Of a stretch of DNA of 64,000 nucleotides, positions 17,547 to 27,427 are shown piece by piece. The position numbers and the translations under genes were made by a program. Position 1 is the first letter of the stretch, and each line of letters starts with the position of its first letter. Source of the DNA: Rhodococcus rhodochrous (GTDB taxonomy: Bacteria; Actinomycetota; Actinomycetes; Mycobacteriales; Mycobacteriaceae); contig NZ_LT906450.1 of assembly GCF_900187265.1 (NCBI RefSeq), positions 3,959,444-4,023,443 on the forward strand, written 5' to 3'. Under the pieces are notes generated by a model. That model ran no database searches. It was given only the letters and a program-made list of their open reading frames with translations, and was not told the origin of the DNA.

Positions 17547-18520
17547 GACAGGCGACCCGCGACCTCGGCGGCCCAGTAGGTGAGGACGACGTCCGCGCCG
17601 GCCCGCCGGATGCCCACCAGCGATTCGAGGATCGCCGCGTCGCGATCGATCCAGCCCTTCTGCGCGGCCGCGGTAATCATCGAGTACTCCCCCGAGATCT
17701 GGTAGGCGGCAACGGGGACGGGCGAGCGGTCGGCGACCTCCCGCAGCACGTCGAGGTACGACATCGCCGGCTTCACCATCACCATGTCGGCGCCCTCGGC
17801 GAGGTCGAGGTCCACCTCGTGCAGCGACTCGCGACGGTTCGCCGGATCCTGCTGGTAGGTGCGGCGATCGCCCTCGAGGGACGAGCCGACAGCATCGCGG
17901 AAGGGACCGTAGAACGCCGAGGCGTACTTCGCGGAGTAGGCGAGCTGACCGACCTCGGTGTGCCCGGCCTCGTCGAGCGCGGACCGGATGAAACCGATCT
18001 GGCCGTCCATCATGCCGCTCGGGCCGAGCAGATGCGCTCCGGCCTCGGCCTGTGCGACGGCCATCTCGGCGTAGCGCTCGAGGGTCGCGTCGTTGTCGAC
18101 GACACCGGTGTCGGTGAGCACACCGCAGTGGCCGTGATCGGTGAACTCGTCGAGGCAGGTGTCGGCCATGATCACCGTGGAGTCGCCGAGTTCGCTGCGC
18201 AGCGACCGCAACGCGCGGTTGAGCACACCGTCGGGATCGCTCGCCGCGGTACCGCGGGCGTCCTTGTCCTCGGGGCGGGGCACACCGAAGAGCATCAGGC
18301 CGCCGACACCGGCGGTCACGGCCTCGGCCGCGGCCTTGCGCAGCGAATCGGCGGTGTGCTGGTACACCCCCGGCATCGACGCGATCTCGCGCGGCTCGTC
18401 GAGGCCGTCGGCCACGAACATCGGGAGCACGAGGTGGCGGGGTTCGAGGGAGGTCTCTGCCACGAGCCGTCGGATGGCAGGTGTGCTACGCAGCCGGCGG
18501 GGACGGATGTCGGGAAACAT
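17543..18520 (-). CDS. hemB: Delta-aminolevulinic acid dehydratase (HemB)
   Basis: This 325-residue enzyme condenses two aminolevulinates to porphobilinogen. The two catalytic lysines are in [14 protein letters not shown] (K198) and [14 protein letters not shown] (K250). The metal-site segment reads [15 protein letters not shown] (residues 120-134): the first and third cysteine positions of the Zn-type site are kept (C122, C132) and the middle one is Asp. I recall the same variation from mycobacteria. I chose the ATG at 18520 over 18538 because GGAAGG lies 10 bp before it. Upstream by 86 bp is the cysG/hemD fusion, and a membrane gene overlaps the stop. Confidence 0.93.
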   Translation of the reverse strand: MFPDIRPRRLRSTPAIRRLVAETSLEPRHLVLPMFVADGLDEPREIASMPGVYQHTADSLRKAAAEAVTAGVGGLMLFGVPRPEDKDARGTAASDPDGVLNRALRSLRSELGDSTVIMADTCLDEFTDHGHCGVLTDTGVVDNDATLERYAEMAVAQAEAGAHLLGPSGMMDGQIGFIRSALDEAGHTEVGQLAYSAKYASAFYGPFRDAVGSSLEGDRRTYQQDPANRRESLHEVDLDLAEGADMVMVKPAMSYLDVLREVADRSPVPVAAYQISGEYSMITAAAQKGWIDRDAAILESLVGIRRAGADVVLTYWAAEVAGRLS

Positions 18521-18606
18521 GGGGAGAACACCTTCCATACGGGTCGTGCGCGGCCCCGGTAGTGGCGACTACCGGAACCGCGCACGGATCATCGGATCAC
18601 GAGAGA

Positions 18607-20172
18607 TCAGCGGCGGGCTCGGGACTTCTTCCGCGGCGGGGGCAGTGCGCCCTCGGCGCGGAGCCGGGCCGCATGCTCGGCGAGCGCGTCGACCAGGGGC
18701 CCGATCTGCGCCGTCTCGGGCTGCACGTCCACCCGCAGACCGAACTCGATCGCCGTCTCGGCCGTCTTCGGGCCGATGCACGCGACGATCGTGCGGGCGT
18801 GCGGCTTGCCGGCGATACCCACGAGATTGCGGACGGTCGACGACGACGTGAAGCACACCGCGTCGAAACCACCGGTCTTGATCATCTCGCGGGTCGCGGC
18901 CGGCGGCGGAGCGGCACGCACGGTGCGGTAGGCGGTGACGTCGTCGATCTCCCAGCCGCGCTCGCGCAGGCCCTCGGCGAGGGTCTCGGTGGCGATGTCG
19001 GCGCGCGGCAGCAGAACCCGGTTGACCGGGTCGAAGACGTCGTCGTACGGAGCGAACTCGGCGAGCAGGCCGAGGCTGGACTGTTCGCCGCTGGGCACGA
19101 GTTCGGGGATGATGCCGAACGAGCGCACCTTCGCGGCGGTGGCCTCACCGACGCACGCGATCTTCACGCCGGAGAAGGCCCGCGCGTCGAGACCGAACGC
19201 CTCGAACTTCTCCCACACCGCACGCACCGCGTTGGTGGAGGTGAAGACCACCCACTGGTAGCGGCCGTCGACCAGGCCCTTGACCGCGCGTTCCATCTGC
19301 GCGGGGCTGCGCGGCGGCTCGACCGCGATGGTCGGCACCTCCATCGGGATCGCGCCGTGCGTGACGAGCCGCTCGCTCATCTCGCCGGCCTGATCCTTGG
19401 TGCGGGGCACGAGCACGGTCCAGCCGTACAGTGCGCGTGACTCCCACCACGACATCTTGTTGCGGTGCGAGACGACCTTGCCGACGGTGACGACCAGCGG
19501 ACCGACGAGCTCGGAACCCGCATCGTTCAGGGTCGCGAGGGTGGCCTCGACGGTGCGCTGCTGACGGGTGGTGCCACGCACGGTGATCGCGGCGGGGGTC
19601 TGCGGCGCGAGACCGTGCTCGACGAGCGCGCTGGCGGTCTCGGCGAGGTGACCGGAGGTCGCGTGGAGCACGAGGGGGCCGGGGGCTGCGGCGAGCGCTG
19701 CCCAGTCGACCTCTCCGCGCACGTCGACCTCGGTGTGGCACGAGCCGAGCGCCATACCGGCGTAGCTCGGCACCGACGACCCGGCGGGCAGGCCCGGCAG
19801 GACCTCGAAGACCACCTGGGTGCGGGCGACGGCGTTGACCTCGGCGATCACCGAGTCGGTGGTGAGGGGGTCGCCGGCGACGAGGCGCACCACGTCGCGT
19901 CCGGCCTTCGCCTCGGCGACGAGCGTCTTGGCGACCTCGGCGGGCTCGCCGAGTGCGGGACGGACCTCGGCGACGGGCTCACCGGTCTCCGGATCGGTGC
20001 CGTGATCGACACCCACGAGGGCCACGACACCCTTGTCGACATCGGGGTCGGTGAAGGCGATCGTGGCGCCCGCCAGCACGTCACGCGCGCGCACGGTGAG
20101 CAGCGCAGGATCGCCCGGACCCGATCCCACGAACAGGATGCGCCCGGGGTTGTGCTTACGGACTCGGCTCAT
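18607..20172 (-). CDS. Fused uroporphyrinogen-III C-methyltransferase / uroporphyrinogen-III synthase
   Basis: This 521-residue protein carries two enzymes. Residues about 9-240 are an SAM-dependent uroporphyrinogen methyltransferase domain (ILFVGSGPGDPALLTVRARD; later VVRLVAGDPLTTDS). It leads to precorrin-2 for siroheme and cobalamin. Residues about 250-500 are a HemD-type synthase (GWTVLVPRTKDQAGEMSERL; later AVCFTSSSTVRNLVGIAG) that closes the tetrapyrrole ring. The C-terminus is basic (PPPRKKSRARR). Fusions of this kind are usual in actinobacteria, where the gene is often named hemD. It lies between hemC and hemB, so one operon makes the common precursor and can direct it to two branches. 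Confidence 0.9.
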   Translation of the reverse strand: MSRVRKHNPGRILFVGSGPGDPALLTVRARDVLAGATIAFTDPDVDKGVVALVGVDHGTDPETGEPVAEVRPALGEPAEVAKTLVAEAKAGRDVVRLVAGDPLTTDSVIAEVNAVARTQVVFEVLPGLPAGSSVPSYAGMALGSCHTEVDVRGEVDWAALAAAPGPLVLHATSGHLAETASALVEHGLAPQTPAAITVRGTTRQQRTVEATLATLNDAGSELVGPLVVTVGKVVSHRNKMSWWESRALYGWTVLVPRTKDQAGEMSERLVTHGAIPMEVPTIAVEPPRSPAQMERAVKGLVDGRYQWVVFTSTNAVRAVWEKFEAFGLDARAFSGVKIACVGEATAAKVRSFGIIPELVPSGEQSSLGLLAEFAPYDDVFDPVNRVLLPRADIATETLAEGLRERGWEIDDVTAYRTVRAAPPPAATREMIKTGGFDAVCFTSSSTVRNLVGIAGKPHARTIVACIGPKTAETAIEFGLRVDVQPETAQIGPLVDALAEHAARLRAEGALPPPRKKSRARR

Positions 20173-20235
20173 CGGTCATTCTCCAGTGCGGTCAAATCAG
20201 CGGTAAGGGCAAATCGGGTGACGGTGACGGCTGGG

Positions 20236-21246
20236 TCAATCATCGGCAGGTCTCGTCTCGGGAACGACCCCGTGCTCGACCATGAGCTCGCGCGCACCGA
20301 GCTCGAGAAGTTCGCGGGCGACACGACGACCGAGTTCCTCGGCCTTCTCCGGCGCCCCCACCGCGCTGGCTCGCAGCACATCCGATCCGTCCATGGCGGC
20401 GGCACATCCGCGTACCGACAGCTCCTCGATCACCCGGCCGTCGTCGTCGAGCGATTCGACGACGTCGGCGATCGCCCCCACCGGTGCGGTGCATCCGGCT
20501 TCGAGTTCGGCGAGCAGCGAGCGCTCCGCGACGACGGCGGCACGGCTCGGTGCGTGGTCGAGTCCGGCGAGCAGCTCGATCATCTCGGGATCGTCCGATC
20601 GGCACTCGACGGCGAGCGCACCCTGCGACGGCGCGGGCAGCATCTGCACCGGTTCGAGGGCCTCGGTGACGCGGTCCAGGCGTCCGATGCGCGACAGTCC
20701 GGCACGCGCGATGACGATCGCGTCGAGTTCGCCGGAATCGACCTTGCCGATGCGGGTGTCGATGTTGCCGCGCAGCGGTTCGATCTGCAGTCCCAGGCCG
20801 AGCGCGGCGAGTTGTGCCCGCCGGCGCGGCGCCGAGGTACCGACCTTCGAGCCGGGCGGCAGCTCGCCGAGGACGAGTCCGTCGCGGGCGACGAGCGCGT
20901 CGCGCGGGTCCTCCCGCTCGGGGACGGCCGCGACGACGAGACGCGGATCCTGGAAGGTCGGCAGGTCCTTGTAGGAGTGCACGGCGACGTCGACCTCACC
21001 GGCGAGCAGCGCCTCGCGCAGCTCGGCGGTGAACACCCCGACGCCGATGCGCTGCACCGGGCCGGGCGTCACGTCGCCCTTGGTGGTGATGACGACGAGC
21101 TCTGCCGGGCGACCGGCGGCGATGAGTGCGTCGCGCACGGTCCCGGCCTGGGTCGTGGCGAGCACGCTGCCGCGGGTACCGATCCGCAACGGACGATCCT
21201 GCCGAGCAACATCGTCGCGGGAAACCGATGCGGCTTCGGTGCTCAT
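20236..21246 (-). CDS. hemC: Porphobilinogen deaminase / hydroxymethylbilane synthase (HemC)
   Basis: This 336-residue enzyme polymerises four porphobilinogens into hydroxymethylbilane. The dipyrromethane cofactor cysteine is in [12 protein letters not shown] (C252). The substrate-contact segments [13 protein letters not shown] (86-98) and [14 protein letters not shown] (157-170) are present. The first about 18 residues are an extension before [15 protein letters not shown]. The ATG overlaps the hemA stop as ATGA, showing tight coupling within rex-hemA-hemC-cysG/hemD-hemB. The gap to the next gene is 63 bp. Confidence 0.94.
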   Translation of the reverse strand: MSTEAASVSRDDVARQDRPLRIGTRGSVLATTQAGTVRDALIAAGRPAELVVITTKGDVTPGPVQRIGVGVFTAELREALLAGEVDVAVHSYKDLPTFQDPRLVVAAVPEREDPRDALVARDGLVLGELPPGSKVGTSAPRRRAQLAALGLGLQIEPLRGNIDTRIGKVDSGELDAIVIARAGLSRIGRLDRVTEALEPVQMLPAPSQGALAVECRSDDPEMIELLAGLDHAPSRAAVVAERSLLAELEAGCTAPVGAIADVVESLDDDGRVIEELSVRGCAAAMDGSDVLRASAVGAPEKAEELGRRVARELLELGARELMVEHGVVPETRPADD

Positions 21247-22664
21247 GCGGTGCCGTCCTTTCGTGAGGCCTGGAGTTCGGTGGTGACAGCGGGGTCCAGT
21301 GCGGCGGACAGATCCCCCGAGAGGGTCGGATCGGTCAGCGAGCTCAGATCCTTGGTGGGTGTCGCGACCGCGTCGACCGACCCCGGGCTCAGCTCGAACA
21401 GCTCGCGCAGGGCCTCGGCGTACTGGTCGCCTCCCGGCGTCGACGCGAGCTGCTTGACCCGCACCGTCGGTGCGTGGAGGAGCTTGTCGACGACCCGGCG
21501 CACGGTGCGGGCGACCTCGCCGCGCTGGCCGTCGTCGAGATCGGGCAGTCGCGATTCGAGGCGCATCAGTTCGCCCTCGACCACCTCGGCGGCGCGCTGA
21601 CGCAGTGCCGTCACGGTGGGGGTGACCTCGGCGAGTCGCTGCGCGGTGAGGTACTGCGACAGCTCGGCGGCGACGATCTTGCGGGCAGCCTCCGCGTCGG
21701 TCGCGGCGGCGCCGGCCGACGGGTCGCGCTGCAGCGACTCCATGTCGAAGACCTGCACACCGGGAAGACCGGCCACGGCGGTGTCGACGTCGCGCGGCAG
21801 ACCGAGATCGCAGATAGCGAGGGGGCGTTCGCCGCGGCCGGGCTGCGCGAGTGCGCGGTGCGCGTCGGCGAGCGTGACGACGGCGCCCACGGCTCCGGTG
21901 CAGGTGACGGCGACGTCGGCGCGGCTCAGTGCGGTCGCGAGATCGTCGAATCCGACGACCTCGGCGTCGACACCGGCGGCCCGTGCGGTCTCGGCGAGTC
22001 GCTCGGCACGGTCGCGGGTGCGGTTGGCGACGACGATCGAGCCGACCTCGGCCCGGACGAGATGTGCGACGGCGAGGCCGCCCATGGCGCCGGCACCGAT
22101 CACCGCGGCGGTGCGGCCCTTCAGGTCGCCTCCGAGGAAGTTCGAGGCCTTGTCGAGCGCGACCGACACGACGGATGCGCCGGCGGCGTCGATGCCGGTC
22201 TCCGAGTGCACCCGCTTGCCGACGCGCAGCGCCTGCTGAGCGAGTTCGTGCAGGGTGCGGCCGGCGGCCTGCTGGGCGTCGGCGGCGGCGTAGGCGGTAC
22301 GGATCTGGCCGAGGATCTGCTGCTCCCCCACGACCATCGAGTCGAGCCCGCTGGCGACGGAGAAGAGGTGTTCGGCAGCGGCCTCGCTGTACCGGACGTA
22401 GGCGTGCTTGTGCAGTTCGGTGACGGGCAGACCCGAGTGCTCGGCGAGCAGTTCGCTGACCGCGGCGAGCGCGCCGTGGAAGGCGTCGACCACCGCGTAG
22501 ATCTCCACCCGGTTGCAGGTGGAGACGATCATCGCTTCGGAGATCTTGTCCGACGCCAGCATCTTGTCGGTGAGCTTGGGGCGGTCGGTGTCCGTGACCG
22601 CCACCTTCTCGAGCACCGGGACCGGTGCGCTCCTATGCGATATCCCGACGAGGAGAACACTCAC
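21243..22664 (-). CDS. hemA: Glutamyl-tRNA reductase (HemA)
   Basis: This 473-residue enzyme reduces glutamyl-tRNA to glutamate-1-semialdehyde, the committed step of heme synthesis; HemL (12.9-14.2 kb) does the next step. The catalytic cysteine is in [10 protein letters not shown] (C50). The NADPH-binding segment is [18 protein letters not shown] near 190-207. The C-terminal dimerisation helix region is present. I chose the GTG at 22664 because [15 protein letters not shown] is the conserved N-terminus and because it overlaps the stop of rex as GTGA. A Rex operator lies upstream of rex, so expression probably follows the NADH/NAD+ ratio. Confidence 0.94.
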   Translation of the reverse strand: MSVLLVGISHRSAPVPVLEKVAVTDTDRPKLTDKMLASDKISEAMIVSTCNRVEIYAVVDAFHGALAAVSELLAEHSGLPVTELHKHAYVRYSEAAAEHLFSVASGLDSMVVGEQQILGQIRTAYAAADAQQAAGRTLHELAQQALRVGKRVHSETGIDAAGASVVSVALDKASNFLGGDLKGRTAAVIGAGAMGGLAVAHLVRAEVGSIVVANRTRDRAERLAETARAAGVDAEVVGFDDLATALSRADVAVTCTGAVGAVVTLADAHRALAQPGRGERPLAICDLGLPRDVDTAVAGLPGVQVFDMESLQRDPSAGAAATDAEAARKIVAAELSQYLTAQRLAEVTPTVTALRQRAAEVVEGELMRLESRLPDLDDGQRGEVARTVRRVVDKLLHAPTVRVKQLASTPGGDQYAEALRELFELSPGSVDAVATPTKDLSSLTDPTLSGDLSAALDPAVTTELQASRKDGTA

Positions 22665-23530
22665 GGTGCGATCACCGATCCGTTTCTGGTCGCGGCCGAG
22701 CCCATCGGACCCGCCTTTCCTGTTGTGGTACGCCGTGCAGAGCTCCGGGTGGACACCCGCGGGATGCCGGCGGGGCGTACGTCGCCGGCTGCAGGACGAA
22801 CGTCGGCGGTCGCCGCACGGGGGGTCTCCCCGTTGCGCGTGCTGTTGAACGAGAGAACCTGCATCTCGACGGACAGATCGACGCGTCGGATCTCGACGTG
22901 GTCGGGGACATCGAGTTCGACGGGAGCGAAGCTCAGGATGCTGCGCACGCCTGCGAGCACGAGCCGATCGCACACCTGCTGCGCTGCCTCGTCGGGGGTG
23001 GCGACGACTCCGATGGTCGCGCCGAGTTCACGGGCTCCGTTCTCGAGATCGTCGACGTGCCGCACGACGAGGTCGCCCACACGTGTGCCCACGACGTCGG
23101 GATCGGAATCGAAGAGACCGGCCATCGTGAAACCGCGGCGGTCGAAGCCCGGATACCGGGCGAGGGCGCGGCCGAGGCTGCCCACTCCGACGAGCACGAC
23201 GCGATGGCCCCGGTCGAGTCCGAGAGCTGCTTCGATGCGGGACTGGAGGCGCAGGACGTCGTAGCCGACGCCGCGCACTCCGTTGGGTCCGAGGAAGGAC
23301 AGATCCTTGCGCAGCTTGGCCGAACCGACGCCGGCGGCGGCCGCGAGTTCCTCACTGGAGACGATGAGGGTGCCGGCCTCGGCGAACGCACCGAGGACCC
23401 GGAGGTAGGTCGCGAGACGCGTCACAGTAGCCTGTGGGATATCGCGGACCGGAGGGGTGGGAGTGGCACCCTCGCCGGACTCGGCGGTGCCGCGAGCGTC
23501 CTCGCCCTGCGGTGGGTGCAACTGCGTCAC
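22661..23530 (-). CDS. rex: Redox-sensing transcriptional repressor Rex
   Basis: This 289-residue protein has an N-terminal winged HTH (about 31-95, with [20 protein letters not shown] and [15 protein letters not shown]) and a Rossmann NAD(H)-binding domain with VGVGSLG (114-120). The family segment [13 protein letters not shown] near 216-228 follows. This matches Rex, which leaves DNA when NADH rises. It is longer than usual: about 30 residues precede the HTH and about 45 Arg/Thr-rich residues follow the domain, running up to the hemA start (GTGA overlap). A close Rex operator 83 bp upstream supports autoregulation. The order rex-hemA-hemC is also known in Streptomyces. Confidence 0.92.
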   Translation of the reverse strand: MTQLHPPQGEDARGTAESGEGATPTPPVRDIPQATVTRLATYLRVLGAFAEAGTLIVSSEELAAAAGVGSAKLRKDLSFLGPNGVRGVGYDVLRLQSRIEAALGLDRGHRVVLVGVGSLGRALARYPGFDRRGFTMAGLFDSDPDVVGTRVGDLVVRHVDDLENGARELGATIGVVATPDEAAQQVCDRLVLAGVRSILSFAPVELDVPDHVEIRRVDLSVEMQVLSFNSTRNGETPRAATADVRPAAGDVRPAGIPRVSTRSSARRTTTGKAGPMGSAATRNGSVIAP

Positions 23531-23612
23531 GGTACGTGGCTCCTCGTCCGGCCGGTGGATACACGCCTGGCCTCACGGTGATCCGGGAATTCGTTCACAC
23601 CACGGTAACCGC

Positions 23613-23630
23613 TTGTGAAGCCATGCACAA
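23613..23630. promoter_or_regulatory. Rex operator (ROP) upstream of rex-hemA
   Basis: TTGTGAAGCCATGCACAA matches the actinobacterial Rex consensus TTGTGAA-N4-TTCACAA in all but one position. It lies 83 bp before the rex start and 60 bp after the end of the glutaredoxin-like gene, so the likely target is the rex-heme operon itself. Confidence 0.82.
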
Positions 23631-23689
23631 AGTTGCTCGAAGCACCCCGAATGTGCTTCCCACCTGCTGTACGACGAGGACCTGCCCAC

Positions 23690-23980
23690 TCAGCCGGCGA
23701 GATCTGCGCGCAGTCGCGGCTCGTCCACCTCCCAGTAGCTGTGCTCGCGTCCGTCGAGCAGAACGACGGGCAGACGGTCCCCGAATTCGGCCCGCAGATC
23801 GGGATCGGTTGCGGCAGCGACATCCACGTCGATGCAGGTGACCTCGACGCCGAGCTCCTCCGCGAGCGCCTCGAGCTGCTCGCGCGCCGGACCGCACGCA
23901 CCGCACCCGGCACGCACCAGAAGGGTCAGGTGATGACGGCTCGCGGAGCCGCTCGTTGCCGATGACGATTGCTCACTCAT
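23690..23980 (-). CDS. Glutaredoxin-like protein
   Basis: This 96-residue thioredoxin-fold protein carries the redox motif CGAC (residues 26-29, in LLVRAGCGACGPAREQLEAL) and the cis-proline segment RLPVVLLDG near 72. It corresponds to the small Rv0508-type proteins (from memory). I chose the ATG at 23980 over one six codons upstream; the first 15 residues are Ser-rich and poorly conserved in either case. It probably exchanges disulfides with low-molecular-weight thiols (mycothiol in this lineage; mshA is in this window). It is upstream of rex in the same direction but separated by 159 bp containing the Rex operator. Confidence 0.75.
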   Translation of the reverse strand: MSEQSSSATSGSASRHHLTLLVRAGCGACGPAREQLEALAEELGVEVTCIDVDVAAATDPDLRAEFGDRLPVVLLDGREHSYWEVDEPRLRADLAG

Positions 23981-24189
23981 GCCTCCACTGTGCGGCACGA
24001 CCTGTCGAGATGAACGTCACACCCGGTCACGGGGGCGACGGCCTCCCGGTGACGGGCCGTATCGCGGGCTAGGCTTGGCGCGGGTCACCCGTGTATGCGG
24101 TCGCCGTGTGCGCGGCGCCCGGAAGTGCAGGGGTCACACGGGGCCCGCCCGTTTCGACAGCCCCGCCCGTTACGACACCGGAGGTGCGA

Positions 24190-25179
24190 GTGCCAGGACG
24201 TTCGTTTCCCTACGGATGGGGCATGGGTGAGACGTGGGCGCGCATCATCCGTCCCGGACGTCGGCTCTTCTCTCGCAAGTTCGGGCCCAGCGAGGAAGAG
24301 GTCCGCGCCAATCTCGCAGGTGAGGCGAGCGCCGATGCCGCCCTCGCGTTGCAGGAATCCCGCGTCGAACCCGAGCCCTCCCCCGACACCGCTCCCGTCC
24401 CGCGCGATCTGACCGCGGCGGCGTTCTTCGACGTCGACAACACGATGGTGCAGGGCGCGTCGATCATCCACTTCGCCCGCGGCCTCGTCGCCCGGGACTA
24501 CTTCGACAAGTCCGACCTGTTCGAGTTCGCCTGGCAGCAGGTCAAGTTCCGCCTGACGGGCAAGGAGAACATGAACGACGTCGCGTCCGGTCGCGACAAG
24601 GCGCTGTCGTTCGTGCAGGGCCGCTCCACCGAGGAACTGCGCCGGCTCGGCGAGGAGATCTACGACGACATCATCGCCGACAAGATCTGGCCGGGCACCC
24701 GCGCGCTCGCGCAGATGCACCTCGACGCGGGCCAGCAGGTGTGGCTCGTGACCGCGACGCCGGTCGAACTGGCCGACGTCATCGCCGAACGCCTCGGCCT
24801 GACCGGTGCGCTCGGCACCGTCGCCGAGTCGAAGGACGGTGTCTTCACGGGCCGTCTCGTCGGCGACATCCTGCACGGTCTCGGCAAGGCACACGCCGTG
24901 CGGGCCCTCGCGATCCGTGAGGGCCTGAATCTCAAGCGCTGCACGGCCTATTCGGACAGCCACAACGACGTGCCGATGCTCTCGGTGGTCGGCACGGCCG
25001 TCGCGATCAATCCCGATCCGGATCTGCGGCAGGTCGCGCGTACACGCGGGTGGGAGATCCGCGACTTCCGGACGGCGCGCAAGGCTGCGAAGGTCGGGGT
25101 ACCCACGGCGCTCGGTCTCGGTGCCGCGGGTGGTGCAGTCGCGGTCCTCGTGGGCCGCCGCCGCGATCGAGCGGCCTGA
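24190..25179 (+). CDS. HAD-family hydrolase, SerB/PSPase-like subgroup IB
   Basis: This protein of about 329 residues has the HAD motifs [11 protein letters not shown] near residue 80 (motif I, nucleophile Asp), VTATP near 187 (motif II) and [12 protein letters not shown] near 254 (motif IV). The segment between motifs I and II is helical, as in the SerB-like IB subfamily that includes Rv0505c/SerB1. Substrate is unknown; phosphoserine is possible but not shown. A hydrophobic C-terminal stretch ([18 protein letters not shown]) may anchor it in the membrane. The start is uncertain: GTG at 24190 has GGAGG 5 bp upstream, and ATG at 24223 is the main alternative. It diverges from the glutaredoxin-like gene. 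Confidence 0.8.
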   Translation: MPGRSFPYGWGMGETWARIIRPGRRLFSRKFGPSEEEVRANLAGEASADAALALQESRVEPEPSPDTAPVPRDLTAAAFFDVDNTMVQGASIIHFARGLVARDYFDKSDLFEFAWQQVKFRLTGKENMNDVASGRDKALSFVQGRSTEELRRLGEEIYDDIIADKIWPGTRALAQMHLDAGQQVWLVTATPVELADVIAERLGLTGALGTVAESKDGVFTGRLVGDILHGLGKAHAVRALAIREGLNLKRCTAYSDSHNDVPMLSVVGTAVAINPDPDLRQVARTRGWEIRDFRTARKAAKVGVPTALGLGAAGGAVAVLVGRRRDRAA

Positions 25180-25191
25180 TTTCCGTCTTTC

Positions 25192-26175
25192 TCAGCCGAG
25201 GAAGACGTTCCGCCGGCGCGTGAGCAGCTTGTAGAGGGTCTGCTGGATCGTCTCGCGCACGTGGTCGGTGACCTCGAACAACACCATCGGATCCTCCGCC
25301 GCGGCGTCGTCGTACACGTCGGTGACGATCGGTGTGCCGAACTCGATGTACCACTTCGACGGCAGCGGCACGATTCCGAGCGGGCCGAGCGCCGGGAACA
25401 GCGGGGTGATCGGGAAGTAGGGCAGGCCGAGCAGACGCGCGAGCGAGGTGAGGTCGGCGATGTTCGGGTAGATCTCCTCGGAGCCGACGATCGAGCACGG
25501 CACGATGGGCGCCTGGGTGCGCAGGGCGGCCGACACGAAACCGCCGCGGCCGAACCGCTGCAGTTTGTAGCGCTCCTTGAACGGCTTGCCGAGTCCCTTG
25601 TAGCCCTCGGGGAAGACCGCGACCACCTGGTCCTGCCGGAGGAGCCGTTCGGCGTCGGGATGGCACGCGAGGGTGTGGCCGGCCTTGCGCGTCACCGTTC
25701 CGACGACGGGCATACCGAAGGCGAGGTCGGCGGCGAGCATCCGCAGGTGACGATCCGCGTGATCGTGCACGGCGACGGAGGTCATCAGTGCGTCGACGGG
25801 GAGCGTGCCGGCATGGTTGGCGACGACGAGTGCGCTGCCCTCGGCGGGGATGTTCTCGACGCCGCGGACCTCGACGCGGAACCACTTGTCGAACAGGGGT
25901 CGCAGCACCGGCAGGACGACGTTCTCGGTGAAGTGCGGGTCGAAACCGAAGTCGTCGACCTCGTAGTCGCCGGTCATCCGGCGACGGACGAACTCGGCGG
26001 TGGCGGTGACCTGTTGTGCGAGTGTGCCGCGCAGGTCGTCGAGGAACCGGTCGGTGCGGCTCACCTGCTCGGGCGTGGGCGGTGGCCCCATCGACGGATG
26101 GGGTGTGCGTGTGACCCGTTCGCCGGGACGGCGGTTGCCGGCGTGCAACGGGATGACCTTCGCGACCTCCGTCAT
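25192..26175 (-). CDS. Lysophospholipid acyltransferase family protein (Rv0502-like)
   Basis: This 327-residue protein has a PlsC-type acyltransferase core. The catalytic histidine segment is VVANHAGTLPVDAL (H121, D128), so the usual HX4D spacing is HX6D, as in the NHxGxxPxD subgroup. Substrate-binding segments AVFPEGYKGLGK (near 189) and PIVPCSIVG follow. It likely acylates a glycerophosphate or envelope lipid at the membrane. Its ATG overlaps the stop of the upstream SDR gene as ATGA, and the pairing is conserved with Rv0501-Rv0502 in M. tuberculosis (from memory). The two may act in one envelope lipid pathway. Confidence 0.8.
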   Translation of the reverse strand: MTEVAKVIPLHAGNRRPGERVTRTPHPSMGPPPTPEQVSRTDRFLDDLRGTLAQQVTATAEFVRRRMTGDYEVDDFGFDPHFTENVVLPVLRPLFDKWFRVEVRGVENIPAEGSALVVANHAGTLPVDALMTSVAVHDHADRHLRMLAADLAFGMPVVGTVTRKAGHTLACHPDAERLLRQDQVVAVFPEGYKGLGKPFKERYKLQRFGRGGFVSAALRTQAPIVPCSIVGSEEIYPNIADLTSLARLLGLPYFPITPLFPALGPLGIVPLPSKWYIEFGTPIVTDVYDDAAAEDPMVLFEVTDHVRETIQQTLYKLLTRRRNVFLG

Positions 26176-27275
26176 CGCGTCTCCCTCGTCTCTCCGAGCA
26201 CGGAGAGCGCCATCGACTCGGCCTTGTCCACCCATTCGGTCTTCACGATGCGGGTGAGGGCGAGGCCCCGGGCGAAATCGTCGAGCGCTTCTCTCGTGGT
26301 CCAGCGTGGTTCGAATCCGAACTCGTTGCGCATGCGCGTGGTGTCGAGTCCGCATCCGAAATGGAAATAGTCGAGTTCTTCCTTGGTGAAGGAGTTCATC
26401 ACCGAACCCATGAGGGCGTGCCCGACCGTGCGGAACAGCGCGTAGGGCATCGGCACGGTGACGCCCCCTGCCCGGCGCACGGCCTGGGTCATCATGACGA
26501 TGCCCTCACCGGCGATGTTGTACGTCCCGGGTGGTCCGGCGACGACCGCGTGTTCGAGCGCGCCGAGCGCGTCCTCCTCGTGCAGCAGCTGCAGTCGCGC
26601 GTCGCGGCCGAGCACGTTGGGGACGAGCGGGGAGGTGAGATAGCTCGACACCGAGCCGGGCAGCCGGTTCCCGACGGTGGGTGCGAGCCGGAGGATGGTG
26701 GTCGCGATGTCGCTGCGCCGGCGGGCGACGCCACGCAGGTAGCCCTCGACCTCCATCATGTCGCGGGCGAAGGCGCCCGTGGGCCGTCGGCGGGCGCTCA
26801 TCTCCTCGGTGAACTTCGCGGGATCCTTGGCACTCGAGCCGTAGACGACGGACGACGAGCGCAGCACGATCCTGCGCACCGAGGGTGCCTTCTGGCACAC
26901 CGCGAACAGCTGCATCGCGCCGAGGACGTTCATGTCCTTCATCGCCGTGCGGCTCCCCGACTTGGGGGCCTTCGTGACGGCGGACGCGTGGACGACGGTG
27001 TCGACGTCCATGTTGCGGATGATCTTGCCGATGAGAGGGTTGCGGATGTCGGCGAGCACGAACTCGGCCCGCCCCATGCGCCGGAGCATGTCCTTCGACG
27101 GCGACTGGGTGTCGACGCCGATCACCCGCTCGATGTCCGGATTCTGAGCGAGCCTGGTGACGAGGAAACCACCCAGGAACCGACTTGCTCCGGTGACCAG
27201 CACGACTCGTGGACGTGCCACTTCGTGCCCCTGCGAAACCACTCGTGAAACCCCCTGCTGCACCACACGCGTCAT
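26172..27275 (-). CDS. NAD-dependent epimerase/dehydratase family protein (GalE2/Rv0501-like)
   Basis: This 367-residue extended SDR has the nucleotide-binding segment VLVTGASRFLGGFLVTRLA near residues 26-44; the third glycine of the usual TGxxGxxG is kept but the middle one is Phe-shifted. The acidic DIRNP near 75 binds the adenine. The expected Tyr is in SSSVVYGSS, where a Tyr-X3-Lys is not obvious, so catalysis may be atypical. Position and length match Rv0501, annotated GalE2, in M. tuberculosis. The substrate is not known. It is coupled by ATGA to the acyltransferase downstream. Confidence 0.72.
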   Translation of the reverse strand: MTRVVQQGVSRVVSQGHEVARPRVVLVTGASRFLGGFLVTRLAQNPDIERVIGVDTQSPSKDMLRRMGRAEFVLADIRNPLIGKIIRNMDVDTVVHASAVTKAPKSGSRTAMKDMNVLGAMQLFAVCQKAPSVRRIVLRSSSVVYGSSAKDPAKFTEEMSARRRPTGAFARDMMEVEGYLRGVARRRSDIATTILRLAPTVGNRLPGSVSSYLTSPLVPNVLGRDARLQLLHEEDALGALEHAVVAGPPGTYNIAGEGIVMMTQAVRRAGGVTVPMPYALFRTVGHALMGSVMNSFTKEELDYFHFGCGLDTTRMRNEFGFEPRWTTREALDDFARGLALTRIVKTEWVDKAESMALSVLGETRETR

Positions 27276-27381
27276 CGGTCACATTCGCCCCGACGCGGTA
27301 TGCCGTCCCACAATACGGCCACTTCGCTGCCATCGCACGACTCGCGGGTGAGCTTCCGGGTACCGGGATGCACAGACGAAC

Positions 27382-27412
27382 GATGCCCGTCACCATGGAG
27401 GTGACGGGCATC
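27382..27412 (-). terminator. Terminator after the bS22 gene
   Basis: GATGCCCGTCACC (27382-27394) pairs perfectly over 13 bp with GGTGACGGGCATC (27400-27412) around a 5-base loop. It lies 15 bp beyond the bS22 stop on the minus strand and separates it from the SDR/acyltransferase pair. Confidence 0.85.
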
Positions 27413-27427
27413 GGACAGGCGCAGGGC

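Noticed and set aside
19465-21600. Long plus-strand open frame across cysG/hemD and hemC
   Set aside because: A 711-codon shadow frame; the minus strand carries two well-supported heme enzymes with catalytic motifs.
26300-26325. tRNA-like GGTTCGAATCC motif
   Set aside because: The T-loop-like string lies inside the coding sequence of the SDR gene and has no acceptor or anticodon stem around it.
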